Both the position numbers and the translations under genes were made by a program. DNA of 64,000 nt from CBDCFV01 sp963664625 (GTDB lineage: Bacteria; Chloroflexota; Dehalococcoidia; Lucifugimonadales; UBA3495): assembly GCA_963664625.1 (NCBI GenBank), contig OY761541.1, forward strand, positions 3,100,001-3,164,000, in the 5' to 3' direction. Numbering within the stretch: position 1 is the first letter of the stretch; the number at the start of each line of letters is the position of its first letter. The notes beneath the pieces are model-generated. The model was not told the origin of the DNA, ran no database searches, and was given only the letters and a program-made list of their open reading frames with translations. This document shows, in pieces, positions 31,183 through 40,299 of the stretch.

Positions 31183-31940
31183 ATACCGGTCATGTTGGAG
31201 ACAGCAGGCCCAACTCGTTGGAGACGGTTGAAGTCTCGAAACTCTTTGGCGGAGTGAGGGCGGTAGACGACCTTTCCATCTCCATCCCCCGGAGAGGGAT
31301 GACAAGCATTGTGGGCCCCAACGGCTCGGGCAAGTCCACCCTGGTGAACTTGCTCAGCGGAACGTTGCCTTTGGACGGCGGAATGGTGATAATCGACGGG
31401 GTGGGCCTGAAGACAGTCAAGGCCCATGAGACGCCGTCCCACGGGCTGACCAGAACGTTCCAGGAAGTCAGGCTGTTCGACCAGATTACCGTGTGGGACA
31501 ACATCATGGTCGTTTTGACCAACCGCAGCCTCTTTCCCGCGATGATTGAACGTACCAAGTCCACTCACCGGGAGAAAGCCCAAGAGATTCTTGAGAACGT
31601 CGGCATGTGGGAGAAACGGCGCTCCTTAGCCCAGGACTTGTCCTACGGCCAGCGGAAGCTGCTGGAGATAGGCCGCGCCCTGGCGTTGGACGTGAACACC
31701 TATCTTTTCGACGAGCCTTTCGCCGGCCTCTTCCCGCAGATGCTGGAGAGGGTCAAGGACATCATGAAGCGGATGCGGGAGGAAGGCCGCACAATCATTT
31801 TTATCTCCCATAACATGGACATAGTGAGGGAGATGTCGGATTACATAATCGTGCTCGAAGGCGGTCGTCTTCTGACGGAAGGAGAGGTCGAGGAAGCCCT
31901 GGGCCGGCAGGAAGTAATCGAGGCATACTTGGGAGCGTAA
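31179..31940 (+). CDS. livG: LivG-type ABC ATPase
   Basis: A 253-residue cytoplasmic ATPase of the importer. Walker A is GPNGSGKST, the signature is LSYGQRKLLEIGRAL (a variant with LSYGQ), and Walker B is TYLFDEPFAGL. The family-typical C-terminal segment after the H-loop (FISHNMDIV) is present. It forms the LivG-LivF ATPase pair that powers LivH/LivM. A MITE-like element separates it from livF. Confidence 0.93.
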   Translation: MNTGHVGDSRPNSLETVEVSKLFGGVRAVDDLSISIPRRGMTSIVGPNGSGKSTLVNLLSGTLPLDGGMVIIDGVGLKTVKAHETPSHGLTRTFQEVRLFDQITVWDNIMVVLTNRSLFPAMIERTKSTHREKAQEILENVGMWEKRRSLAQDLSYGQRKLLEIGRALALDVNTYLFDEPFAGLFPQMLERVKDIMKRMREEGRTIIFISHNMDIVREMSDYIIVLEGGRLLTEGEVEEALGRQEVIEAYLGA

Positions 31941-31943
31941 GAG

Positions 31944-32057
31944 GCTATCCCAAAACGTCATGCACAATTCAACTCGTCATTCCCGCGAAGGCGGGAATCC
32001 ATAGGCTTCCGTCAGCGAGTTGGGAATATTAGTAAGAATAGGTGGGTTTGAGATAGT
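31944..32057. mobile_element. MITE-like element containing dRS3-like copy 10
   Basis: A 114-base non-coding element with terminal inverted repeats GCTATCCCAAAAC and GGTTTGAGATAGT (about 10 of 13 complementary). Inside is a perfect palindrome at 31975-32001 with the core ATTCCCGCGAAGGCGGGAAT, followed by CATAGGCTTCC. The related element at 25551-25677 shares ends and internal sequence. It is inserted between livG and livF, splitting a normally tight operon. Confidence 0.75.
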
Positions 32058-32107
32058 ATCTAAGCCCACCATCTTCGTTGATTTCCCCAACTGTCTAATC
32101 CGGTGAT

Positions 32108-32938
32108 ATGCCAATGGATGGAACGAACGAAACAACCGAAAGGTCCAATACCGGTCCCCAGACAAGCGTCGCCAACGCAAATGAAACAGGCGAAGAAGCA
32201 ATGCTTTTGGAACTGGTGGACATATCCGTGCGTTACGGGGCGGTTTCGGCCTTGGAACAAGTGAACCTCGGAGTTCGCCGGGGCGAATTGGTGGCGGTGA
32301 TGGGTCCCAACGGCGCGGGAAAGTCTACCGTGCTGAAGGCCATTATGGGGTTGGCGCCCGTTGTCGCCGGGACCGTTTACCTGCGCAGCGAACCCTTGGC
32401 CGCGGCGACTCACGAAATAGTAAAGGAAGGCATCGCCTTCGTGCCCCAAGGCAGAAGGGTGTTCACCCACCTCACCATCCAGGAAAACCTTGAGATGGGG
32501 TGCCTGTACCTGAACGACAAGGCGGAACAAGACCGTCGGATGGACTCGGTTATGGAACTGTTCCCCGTCCTTTACCAGAAACGGCGCGATATGGCGAGCC
32601 AGATGTCCGGCGGTCAGCAGCAGATGTTGGCCCTTGGCCGGGGCCTCATGGCCGGGCCGGAGGTGCTGTTGCTTGACGAGCCGACCTTGGGCTTGGCGCC
32701 CATCGTGGTCAAGGAAGTCTTCGAGAAGGTCGCGGAGATCAACGACAGGCTGAAAACCACTATCTTTGTCGTCGAACACAACATCAAGGGTGTGCTGGAC
32801 ATAGCCAACCGCGCCTACGTGCTGGACAAGGGGCGGATAGCCCACGACGGCACGCCCCAATCGGTGCGCGAGACCGATATACTGACCGAGGTTTTTCTGG
32901 GCCGGGTCAACTCCGGTGCTGAGGAGGAGGAATCATAG
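32108..32938 (+). CDS. livF: LivF-type ABC ATPase
   Basis: A 276-residue ATPase partner of LivG. Walker A is GPNGAGKST, the signature is MSGGQQQMLALGRGL and Walker B is VLLLDEPTLGLAP. The first 30 residues (NETTERSNTGPQTSV) look unstructured and unlike LivF, so translation may begin at Met32 (32201) with the strand LLELVDISVRYGAV. Either way the ATPase core is complete. Downstream a PIG-L deacetylase follows in the same direction. Confidence 0.92.
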   Translation: MPMDGTNETTERSNTGPQTSVANANETGEEAMLLELVDISVRYGAVSALEQVNLGVRRGELVAVMGPNGAGKSTVLKAIMGLAPVVAGTVYLRSEPLAAATHEIVKEGIAFVPQGRRVFTHLTIQENLEMGCLYLNDKAEQDRRMDSVMELFPVLYQKRRDMASQMSGGQQQMLALGRGLMAGPEVLLLDEPTLGLAPIVVKEVFEKVAEINDRLKTTIFVVEHNIKGVLDIANRAYVLDKGRIAHDGTPQSVRETDILTEVFLGRVNSGAEEEES

Positions 32939-32973
32939 GGAACACCACGACACCGCGATCATCTGAAGCTCCT

Positions 32974-33705
32974 TTGCCCGTCCCTGAAGACTGGCAGACC
33001 GCGCTGGCGATTGTCGCCCATCCCGACGACCTGGAGTATGGGTCGGCCAGCGCCATAGCCAGGTGGACGGCCCAAGGCAAGCACATCGTCTACCTGATAG
33101 CCAGCCGCGGAGAAGCCGGCATCGACAGCATCCCCCCTTGGGAAGCTGGCCCCATTAGGGCCCATGAACAGACCAACGCCGCCCGTGTCGTTGGAGTGGA
33201 TACTGTGGAGTTCATGGGTTACCCGGACGGTATCATCGAGTACGGCACCTCGTTGCGCCGGGACATCAGCCGCGCCATACGGCGTTACCGGCCAGACGTG
33301 CTCATCACCCTCAGCTATAACCTCCAGTTCCCCTCCGGCCACCTCAACCAGCCCGACCACCGGGCGGTGGGGCTGGCGGCGTTGGATGCGGCCAAGGACG
33401 CGGGCAACCGTTGGATATTTCCAGACCTGATGTCGGAAGGCTTGGAACCGTGGAACGGCGTTCGTTTTGCCATAGTATTCGGCTCCGGCGCCCATACTCG
33501 CTCCATAGACGTTTCAAACTACTGGGAACTAGGCATCGCGTCTCTGCGGGAGCACAAGGTCTACTTGGAAAACCTGAGCGACGGCGGCGAAAGCAGTTTC
33601 GACTTTCTGAACAAACACGGCTGGGAAGCGGGAAAGGCCATCGGGTGCAAGTACGCCTGTTTCGCCGAACTGGTGCTGGTGCACGAACCTTTTGACTCGG
33701 GGTAG
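32974..33705 (+). CDS. PIG-L/LmbE-type zinc deacetylase
   Basis: A 243-residue hydrolase of the PIG-L family. AHPDDLEYG holds the zinc ligands and catalytic aspartate; the third ligand histidine is likely in HLNQPDHRAVG. Relatives deacetylate N-acetylglucosaminyl lipids or small conjugates such as mycothiol and bacillithiol precursors. The start is TTG at 32974, with GAAG upstream, because no other start is available in this frame. It is placed at the end of the liv operon and converges with the ABC permease gene four bases further on. Confidence 0.85.
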   Translation: MPVPEDWQTALAIVAHPDDLEYGSASAIARWTAQGKHIVYLIASRGEAGIDSIPPWEAGPIRAHEQTNAARVVGVDTVEFMGYPDGIIEYGTSLRRDISRAIRRYRPDVLITLSYNLQFPSGHLNQPDHRAVGLAALDAAKDAGNRWIFPDLMSEGLEPWNGVRFAIVFGSGAHTRSIDVSNYWELGIASLREHKVYLENLSDGGESSFDFLNKHGWEAGKAIGCKYACFAELVLVHEPFDSG

Positions 33706-33708
33706 GCC

Positions 33709-34509
33709 CTACCTCCTGGTGGCACGGCCTTTGAGCGCGGCCAAAGCCATGCCTATGCTGACGACTCCCACTAAGGCGGTGGCGCCAAGGCCTTTCAGCA
33801 GGGTCAACGGCTCCCAACCGTCGGATATCAGCGAGCGCAGCGCGGCCAGCAGATAGGTGACCGGGTTGTAGTTGGTCACCTCGCCCAACCAACCGGTCAT
33901 GGCCTCCTGCGGCACGAACAGCGTCGTCATAAACAGGAAGGGGAAGAACAGCAGGAAACTGATGTTGACCGCGGAGGCGTTGCCGGTCTTCAAGGCGATG
34001 GCATAGGGGAACCCGGCATAAATCAGCCCCCATAGACCGCTCAACAGCATGAAGACCAGGATGCCCGGCATTCCAGTTTCAAAGCTGACGCCGACTATAA
34101 ATCCCATGATGATTACCGGCACCGTCAGCGCGACAACCAATGCGAAGTCGGCCACCATCAGTCCCAGCAGCAGCGCCAACCGGTTAACCGGCGTGATAAC
34201 CAATCGGTCGAAATACCCGCTCTGGATGTCCGTCACCACGGTAATGGCCCTGGACACCCCCGTGACTGCGAACAGCACCGCCACCGGAAGCTGGAACGCC
34301 AGGTAGTCCACACCGGGAATCCTTTCGGCCATATCCTTCAAAGCGCCCACGGTCATCACGTACATGAACACCGGTATAGCCAATGCGGGAATGGTAACCT
34401 CGAAGTCCCGACGCACCGACCGGAGCGCCCTCTCGGCCACGGTAACTGTGTCCCGGAGAAAGCGGCCTCTACGGGCCAACATGGAAGTCCCGGAAACTGT
34501 TGCGGCCAT
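33709..34509 (-). CDS. ABC-2-type transport permease
   Basis: A 266-residue membrane protein with six helices of the ABC-2/DrrB type. It has the cytoplasmic entry helix YLAFQLPVAVLFAVTG and the segment IQSGYFDRLVITPVNRLALLLG that contacts the ATPase. The six hydrophobic segments account for nearly the whole length. It is paired with the ATPase directly upstream (four-base gap) and probably exports a hydrophobic compound or lipid. Confidence 0.85.
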   Translation of the reverse strand: MAATVSGTSMLARRGRFLRDTVTVAERALRSVRRDFEVTIPALAIPVFMYVMTVGALKDMAERIPGVDYLAFQLPVAVLFAVTGVSRAITVVTDIQSGYFDRLVITPVNRLALLLGLMVADFALVVALTVPVIIMGFIVGVSFETGMPGILVFMLLSGLWGLIYAGFPYAIALKTGNASAVNISFLLFFPFLFMTTLFVPQEAMTGWLGEVTNYNPVTYLLAALRSLISDGWEPLTLLKGLGATALVGVVSIGMALAALKGRATRR

Positions 34510-34512
34510 TCT

Positions 34513-35493
34513 TCAGCTCTCGATCACAGGCCCAACAACGTTATCGCCGCTTTGCAAACGCCCTCCGGTGACTTGCAGAAACACATCGTCGAGGGTCGGC
34601 GTGCGCAGGGTCAGTTCCTGTACCCGCGCTCCCTCATGGTCCAATGCCAGGGCCACAGCACTGACTAACGCCGCCCCGTTGGACACGCTTGCGGTGAGTT
34701 CCTGACCGTGAACATCGACGCGGGATACCTCCGGGATGCTGTTCAGCGCCTGCGCCGCCCTGCCAACTTCGCCATCCACCTTGATGACAATCAGGTCTGA
34801 ACCCAAGGCACGCTTGAGGCCAACAGGCGTGCCTTGGGTCGCCAGCCTGCCTTGGTCGATGATCCCGACCCGGTGCGCCAGTGCGTCGGCCTCCTCCAAG
34901 TACTGGGTGGTGAGGAAAATAGTCACTCCCAACTCGGAATTGATGCCCCTGACCTCGTCCCAGATACGCGAACGGCTGACCGGGTCAAGGCCGGTAGTCG
35001 GCTCGTCCAGAAACAGGACTTGGGGATTGTGTATCAGGGCAGCAGCCAGGTCCAGCCGGCGCTTCATGCCTCCGGAGTAGGTGGCGATCATCCGGTCCAT
35101 GGCGGCCCCTATATCCACCAAGCCGGACAGGTCGACGATGCGGCGGTCAGTCTCCCGGCGCGATAGGCCGTACAACCGGCCTTGAAGGCGCAACAATTCC
35201 CGCCCGGTCTGCTTGTCGTCCAGGGAAGCGTCCTGCTGGGCTACGCCGATGCGGAGGCGCACTTCGTTTGGCTCCTGCAGGACGTCGTACCCGGCCACCC
35301 GGATTTCCCCGGCGGTGGGAGTCAGCAGGGTAATTAACATGCGGATCACAGTGGTCTTGCCGGCGCCGTTGGGACCCAGAAAGCCGAAAATCTCACCTTG
35401 GTGAATTCCCAAGTCTACCCCGTCAACGGCCCTCACCGCTCCGAATGTTCTAACTAACCCCTTGGCGTAGATTGCTTCGTTGTCCTTGGTCAA
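34513..35493 (-). CDS. ABC transporter ATPase of the DrrA type
   Basis: A 326-residue ATPase. Walker A is GPNGAGKTT, the signature YSGGMKRRLDLAAAL, and Walker B VLFLDEPTTGLD; the C-terminal ~100 residues form the DrrA-type regulatory extension. The TTG at 35493 is chosen because the longer frame (to 35688) runs antisense-free but out of frame through the neighbouring gene. It is the partner of the ABC-2 permease downstream. The substrate is unknown; the family covers drug and lipid exporters. Confidence 0.85.
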   Translation of the reverse strand: MTKDNEAIYAKGLVRTFGAVRAVDGVDLGIHQGEIFGFLGPNGAGKTTVIRMLITLLTPTAGEIRVAGYDVLQEPNEVRLRIGVAQQDASLDDKQTGRELLRLQGRLYGLSRRETDRRIVDLSGLVDIGAAMDRMIATYSGGMKRRLDLAAALIHNPQVLFLDEPTTGLDPVSRSRIWDEVRGINSELGVTIFLTTQYLEEADALAHRVGIIDQGRLATQGTPVGLKRALGSDLIVIKVDGEVGRAAQALNSIPEVSRVDVHGQELTASVSNGAALVSAVALALDHEGARVQELTLRTPTLDDVFLQVTGGRLQSGDNVVGPVIES

Positions 35494-35506
35494 GCCGGTT
35501 GCCCAG

Positions 35507-36667
35507 TTAACCTTCTGCTGGCTCGGTGGAGGGAGGTTCAGGATTGTCTTCGTCCTGTCCATCCGGGCTGGCAACTTCTTGCAAGTCCGCCGAAGTAATG
35601 GGACTGTTCCACTCTTGGGCCAGGTAAACGATGATGTCTTTGCCCATTGCCACCAACGGCGGCCCCAGGATGACTCCCCAGAGTCCAAAATAATGGCTGG
35701 CTATCACGATGATCATGATGACGGCGATGGGGTGCAGCTTGAGGGTGTCGCCCTGAACTCTTGGGACCAGAAGGGTGTTTTCCAGAAGTTGGACGACCAA
35801 GTACAACAGGATTACCCAGAGAACTTTGTCCGGCGCCGTAGCCAGGGTTACCAAGACGCCGACCGCTCCACCGATCCACGGCCCTATGATTGGCACCAAC
35901 TCGGTCAACCCGGCGACGATGCCCAGGATGAATGCGAAAGGCACCCCCAGCAGCAACAGCCCAGTGGTGATGATGACCCCTACAATCACCCCCAACATTA
36001 GCTGGCCTCGAATGTATCCGCCAAGCGTCCGGTCGACTATGTCCAGGATGTCCCTCAGGTGGGTGCGCAATTCCGAGGGAAAGTGGGTGTAGAGGGACGC
36101 CTTGATCGGCGCGGAGTCCTTCATCAGGTAGAAAATCAACACTGGTGCGGTGGCCAGTCCCAGGATGAAGCCAAAGGACCCGGTGATGACGCCAAGCGTC
36201 TGGGAAAATACGTTCCAGGCTGCCCTGCCCACAATGCCGCCCGCGTTGGCCAACGTCTCCTCCGCAGAGTCCCGAATGTTGGCAGGAATCAGGTCTGCGT
36301 ACTCGGCAATCCATCCTTCCAAAATGATGCGAGAAGAGTTCAGGAAACCGGGAAATCCCTCGATGAACCGTTGACCTTGGTGGATCGTGGGAGGGATTAC
36401 CAAAGCCAGGGCTCCCGCCAAAACGCCCAGACCGGCCAGGAAGATAATACCTATGGCGATGCCGCGGCTTAGGCCGGGACGGTTGCGGCGCCAAGGCATA
36501 GCCCGCTCCAGCAGCCGCGCCACGGGAAGCAGGACGTAGGCAATAACGACGCTGATGCCCATGGTGAGCAGTACGGTACCCAGCAAATACAGCACGACGA
36601 GAGTGACAACCACCACTGCGGCGGCGGCCAGCAATTGGAGACGCTTACGATTCATGTTGCGGTCCAT
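35507..36667 (-). CDS. AI-2E family transporter
   Basis: A 386-residue membrane protein of the AI-2E/TqsA-PerM family with an N-terminal pair of helices, a soluble central helical part (residues ~70-150), and a C-terminal membrane bundle. The family segment LLGVPFAFILGIVAGLTELVPIIGPWIGG is near residue 245. Members include sodium-proton antiporters and putative exporters; the transported species is not predictable. The C-terminus is an acidic Pro/Glu-rich tail. It is followed within 14 bases by the ABC ATPase gene, in the same direction. Confidence 0.9.
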   Translation of the reverse strand: MDRNMNRKRLQLLAAAAVVVVTLVVLYLLGTVLLTMGISVVIAYVLLPVARLLERAMPWRRNRPGLSRGIAIGIIFLAGLGVLAGALALVIPPTIHQGQRFIEGFPGFLNSSRIILEGWIAEYADLIPANIRDSAEETLANAGGIVGRAAWNVFSQTLGVITGSFGFILGLATAPVLIFYLMKDSAPIKASLYTHFPSELRTHLRDILDIVDRTLGGYIRGQLMLGVIVGVIITTGLLLLGVPFAFILGIVAGLTELVPIIGPWIGGAVGVLVTLATAPDKVLWVILLYLVVQLLENTLLVPRVQGDTLKLHPIAVIMIIVIASHYFGLWGVILGPPLVAMGKDIIVYLAQEWNSPITSADLQEVASPDGQDEDNPEPPSTEPAEG

Positions 36668-36994
36668 TGACGATTGAATACCTGTCTATGCTTGGGAGGT
36701 CCATTAGCGATAGCAAACCTATATCCGCTGCTTTCCGGTCGGCACCGTAACCCGGCTTCCTGCCGATGGATGTGACACCCTGTTGTTGCATTGTGGCGTG
36801 AACCGGCTGGGGAGTGCAATTGGATAGCGCAACGACTTTTGTGCAAAAGGGGTTGGCAACACAGTGGAATGCGTTGGTATTATGCAGAGCGTTCTGTGAG
36901 CGAGTCCACTTAGAATATAAGCCGGGATGGGGCCGAGCGTTCGAGCGGTAAACACAACCTCATTCGGCACGAAATTGCTCAAGAGGTGAATCGC
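36668..36994. other. 327-base intergenic region between divergent genes
   Basis: This divergent region between the AI-2E-type gene and the DUF1801 gene should hold promoters for both. On the plus strand TATTAT (GGTATTATGCAG, about 36877) and TATAAG near 36917 are possible -10 boxes but neither has a convincing -35. No coding frame or clear repeat was recognised. Confidence 0.3.
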
Positions 36995-37444
36995 GTGGCG
37001 CAAAGTACTGTGGCGACGGTGGAGGACTACTTGGCGGAACTGACCGGGGAACGTCGGCGGGCTATCGCAGAGGTACGCGAAACGGTCCTGGCGAATTTGC
37101 CGGGCGGCTACCATGAGACCATGCAACACGGCATGATCAGCTACGTCGTGCCGTTGGAGACGTATCCTGTCACCTACAACCGATTGCCGCTGGTATACGC
37201 TGCTCTGGCGTCCCAGAAGAATTATATGTCCCTGTATTTGATGAACATATACGCCGAAGCCGGCGCCGAAGAATGGTTTGTTGAGGGATTCAAGGCGCGG
37301 GGTAAGCGGCTGAACATGGGCAAGTCCTGCGTTCGTTTCAAGACATTGGACGACCTGCCAATTGACTTGGTAGGTATGGCTATCGCGCGTACATCCGTGG
37401 CCCGGTTCATAGAACTGTACGAGATGTCCCGGCGCAAGAGCTAG
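36995..37444 (+). CDS. DUF1801 (YdhG-like) protein
   Basis: A 149-residue soluble protein of the DUF1801 family, which has the fold of iron-chaperone-like frataxin relatives and no settled function. The family pattern is visible: TVEDYLAELTGERRRAIAEVR at the start, GMISYVVP and NYMSLYLMNIYAE in the middle. GTG at 36995 is preferred with AAGAGG eight bases upstream; GTG at 36986 is an alternative. It stands alone. Confidence 0.8.
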   Translation: MAQSTVATVEDYLAELTGERRRAIAEVRETVLANLPGGYHETMQHGMISYVVPLETYPVTYNRLPLVYAALASQKNYMSLYLMNIYAEAGAEEWFVEGFKARGKRLNMGKSCVRFKTLDDLPIDLVGMAIARTSVARFIELYEMSRRKS

Positions 37445-37619
37445 ACATGTCGGTGCTGCTCCTCGGCTGACAGGGTCGAGCAGGCCGGCTGAGGCAGCTT
37501 ATGTCAACAAAACCGTCGAAATTCTCCCTTGCGTACTATAAGTGTCATTGAGCCGAGATTGTATGATTGAAGGCACATCGGATTGCAAGTGACGGGTTAC
37601 TTGATTGGGAGGATTGGAC

Positions 37620-38966
37620 GTGAAGGAAGTGAAAAAGGTACTCTGTCTTGTATTAGCGATAGTCTTGGCATCCGCAATGCTTATTGGCTGCGGCAACGGC
37701 CCGGACACAACGGAACAACCAGCCAAAGAAACAGGCTCCGCTCCTGTAGCTGAAGCTGCCGCCCCTACCGAGGCCCCAATTGAGACAGCCACCGAAGTCC
37801 CTGTAGCCGCACCTACCAAAGCTCCCAAGGCCACGCCCACCAAAGCCCCTACGGAGATGCCTACCGAGGTCCCAATGGTTGTTCCTATCAAAGCGGCAAT
37901 GGCTGTTCCCACGGAGGCTCCCATGGCGGGCGGCAGCGTCGAGCTTCCGGTGGAATGTGTGCCCGGCGGTATGCTCGACAACGTGACAACGGTCTCTACC
38001 TGCAATACGCAGGCCATGCAACAGGTCAAGAGTTTGTCCTTCGAGGGGGAATTCAATCTGATGGCAGTTTTCCCCGTCGAGGGCGCCGGAGCGCCTCCAG
38101 AGCAGGGCGTCATGCGGTTGAGCGGGGCCGCTGTCTTTCCGGAGGAGAAATTCAGGTTCAGTATCTCAATGAGTCCCGAGGGGCGAGAGATAGAGATGAA
38201 CGGGGTAATCGTCGGCGAGGACGCTTACATGCAGGACCCTGAATCAAAGTTATGGGTCAAGGGAGGTACTCCCGACGACTCCCTGCAAGTAACACAACTG
38301 GTGGGACTGATTCACCAACCGGGCGATGTCGAAGGAACCCTGAAGGAGTCCGTAGACCTTGCGGATGGGACAAAAGGCTATGTGATCGCCTACGGCCCCA
38401 TGATACTGGAAACCGGGATGGAGGGGTTTGGATTTCCTGGCAGCGCCTTGGTCAAGGTGGTAGGGGCTGATGATTTTTCGACTAAGGAGGTCAAGGTCGG
38501 GATCGAAGACCCGGACGGCGAAACGCGCAACATCATAACCATGAGTTACCAAGGATACAATGAGCCTTATGAAATCGGACCGCCCGCGGAATACATTACC
38601 CTGCCGGACGATTCAAGCATGTCGGGCGGCTCTATGGGTCCCGGAACCCCCGGAGCACTTACGGTTGTGGGATTTGCCAGGAACGAAATGGGTGACGTTG
38701 AAGTGACCTTCAGCGGACCGGTCAATGTCCAGGGCGAGGTGGAACTGTATGTTCTGGACCCTCAGACGGGAGGCTGGGGCCTGCCTCTCATCGGCGGCAA
38801 CGGCACGGACACCCTCACCTTTGACGCAGACGCAGCGGGCAGACCTGACTTGGTCGTTGGCGAGAGCCGGATCGGCGGCATTACTTTCCCAACCCCGGAC
38901 TCGGAGATAATGGATTTCGACGGGGACAGGCCAGTCCTGGACTTCGACCCGTGGATCTACGAATAG
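37620..38966 (+). CDS. secreted lipoprotein with a Pro/Thr-rich stalk
   Basis: A 448-residue lipoprotein. The signal peptide ends at LIGC with Cys24 as the lipid anchor. Residues 28-105 are a low-complexity linker built from repeats of the type PTxAP and TEVP, probably an extended stalk. The mature part resembles LppX/LprG- or DUF6612-like folds (LSFEGEFNLMAVFPVE, SPEGREIEMNGVIVGEDAYM) that carry lipids, followed by a C-terminal beta-rich domain. GTG at 37620 follows GGGAGG by seven bases. No partner genes are near. A strong terminator follows. Confidence 0.75.
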   Translation: MKEVKKVLCLVLAIVLASAMLIGCGNGPDTTEQPAKETGSAPVAEAAAPTEAPIETATEVPVAAPTKAPKATPTKAPTEMPTEVPMVVPIKAAMAVPTEAPMAGGSVELPVECVPGGMLDNVTTVSTCNTQAMQQVKSLSFEGEFNLMAVFPVEGAGAPPEQGVMRLSGAAVFPEEKFRFSISMSPEGREIEMNGVIVGEDAYMQDPESKLWVKGGTPDDSLQVTQLVGLIHQPGDVEGTLKESVDLADGTKGYVIAYGPMILETGMEGFGFPGSALVKVVGADDFSTKEVKVGIEDPDGETRNIITMSYQGYNEPYEIGPPAEYITLPDDSSMSGGSMGPGTPGALTVVGFARNEMGDVEVTFSGPVNVQGEVELYVLDPQTGGWGLPLIGGNGTDTLTFDADAAGRPDLVVGESRIGGITFPTPDSEIMDFDGDRPVLDFDPWIYE

Positions 38967-39011
38967 CGGCATCAACTCCCGCCAAGATTACACTGCGGGC
39001 TTAACAATCAG

Positions 39012-39050
39012 CAGCCGGACATCCTTAAAAAGATGTCCGGCTGTTTTTGT
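39012..39050 (+). terminator. intrinsic terminator after the stalked lipoprotein
   Basis: A perfect 12-bp stem, CAGCCGGACATC (39012-39023) and GATGTCCGGCTG (39032-39043), encloses an 8-base loop and is followed by TTTTTGT. This is the clearest rho-independent terminator in the window. It may also end the YtxH gene from the other side. Confidence 0.92.
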
Positions 39051-39092
39051 CCACCAAGGTCCAGGCGTACTCGCCCGCGCCCAGTCAAGTTA

Positions 39093-39353
39093 TTAGCTGC
39101 TGGGAATAGAACGGTCTATTTCAACGTCCTCGTAGTCGTCGGCACTGCCGCGGTTGCGCAGGTTGCCCACATAAGAGCCGGCCCTCTGCCGCAACTCGTC
39201 CGCCCGCCTCCGCAGGTCGGCGGCCCTGGCTGCCACCATTTCCCGGGTCTCCCTGCCCGAGTTAGGTGCCAACAGCAACGCAGCCGCAACGCCAACCAAT
39301 GCGCCGGCAATGAATCCGGTAATGAGCTTGTTGTTGTCTGAACCCATTGTCAA
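39093..39353 (-). CDS. YtxH-like small membrane protein
   Basis: An 86-residue protein with one glycine/alanine-rich membrane segment (residues 6-29, LITGFIAGALVGVAAALLLAP) followed by NSGRETREMVAARAAD and an arginine-rich helix, the classic YtxH pattern. AAGGAGG lies just before the ATG. It is a paralogue of the YtxH protein at 3952-4194. It stands as a single-gene unit with its own promoter. Confidence 0.85.
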   Translation of the reverse strand: MTMGSDNNKLITGFIAGALVGVAAALLLAPNSGRETREMVAARAADLRRRADELRQRAGSYVGNLRNRGSADDYEDVEIDRSIPSS

Positions 39354-39435
39354 ACCTCCTTTATTTGGGTTAATTCGCCGGGGTCTGCAGTAGCTCTATG
39401 AATGGCTCCTGAGGACACCCTAACGTTCCGTATAT

Positions 39436-39465
39436 ATATTATCATGAAATCTATGGGGAAAGCAA
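39436..39465 (-). promoter_or_regulatory. promoter of the YtxH gene
   Basis: On the minus strand TTGCTT (39460-39465) and TAATAT (39436-39441) are 18 bases apart, followed by an AT-rich run. The gene starts 82 bases downstream. Confidence 0.55.
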
Positions 39466-39498
39466 GTGTTCCGGAAGTGCAAGTCCTTTTCCTTAGCT

Positions 39499-40251
39499 TT
39501 ATTTCGTCCGGTAGCCCCTGGGGGTCGCCATGCGACCGCCGTGAACGTATGTGGTGGAGTTGCCAACCACCACGGTGGTAACCATGTCGATGGACTCGTA
39601 GCTCTGATCAAGTTTTTCCAGGTTGGTGATGGTTACCCGCTGCCCCGGACGGAAGGCGTCCCGGACGATGCCCACCGGAGTGCTGCCTGCACGATGTTCC
39701 ATCAGGATGCGGCGTGCCTCGGGTAGCTGCCACCGGCGGGTGCGGCTGCGCGGGTTGTACAGTGCCACAACGAAATCACCCCAAGCGGCGGCCTCCAAGC
39801 GTCGGCTTATGGCCTCCCACGGCGTCAACAGGTCGCTCAGGCTGATAGCGCAAAAGTCCTGCATCAAGGGCGCGCCCAACAGGGCCGCCGCGGCCTGCAT
39901 GGCGGAAACGCCCGGTACGGTCTCGACCAGTGGGTTCATCTCATCCCATCCCCGGTCTGACAAGACCTGGAACACCGGGCCGGACATGCCGTAGATGCCA
40001 GCGTCTCCCGAAGACACAACCGCAACCGTTCGCCCGGACGACGCCAGGTCCACTGCCCTGGTCGCCCGCTCCATCTCTTGGCCCAACTCCATGACGACCA
40101 ACTCTTTCCCTGACAACACCCCACCGGCTTGGTCGATGTAGGCGCGATAACCCACCACAGCCTCGGCCTCTTCCAAGGCCGCCATAGCTTCGGCGGTCAG
40201 GTGTTGCGGCCCTCCGGGGCCCAGTCCTACCAAGTACAGCTTGCCGCTCAT
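39499..40251 (-). CDS. cobJ: precorrin-3B C17-methyltransferase
   Basis: A 250-residue SAM-dependent methyltransferase (CobJ/CbiH) that methylates C-17 of the corrin ring during ring contraction. The tetrapyrrole methylase signature LVGLGPGGPQHLT is at residues 7-19. VSSGDAGIYGMSGP and VPGVSAMQAAAALLGAPL follow at the usual spacing. It ends the cobalamin cluster. CbiG, its partner in ring contraction in the anaerobic pathway, is directly upstream. Confidence 0.9.
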   Translation of the reverse strand: MSGKLYLVGLGPGGPQHLTAEAMAALEEAEAVVGYRAYIDQAGGVLSGKELVVMELGQEMERATRAVDLASSGRTVAVVSSGDAGIYGMSGPVFQVLSDRGWDEMNPLVETVPGVSAMQAAAALLGAPLMQDFCAISLSDLLTPWEAISRRLEAAAWGDFVVALYNPRSRTRRWQLPEARRILMEHRAGSTPVGIVRDAFRPGQRVTITNLEKLDQSYESIDMVTTVVVGNSTTYVHGGRMATPRGYRTK

Positions 40252-40299
40252 ATCAGGGACCGGACTTCGGCGCGGGAGCGCCCTTTGATGTGTGGACGG

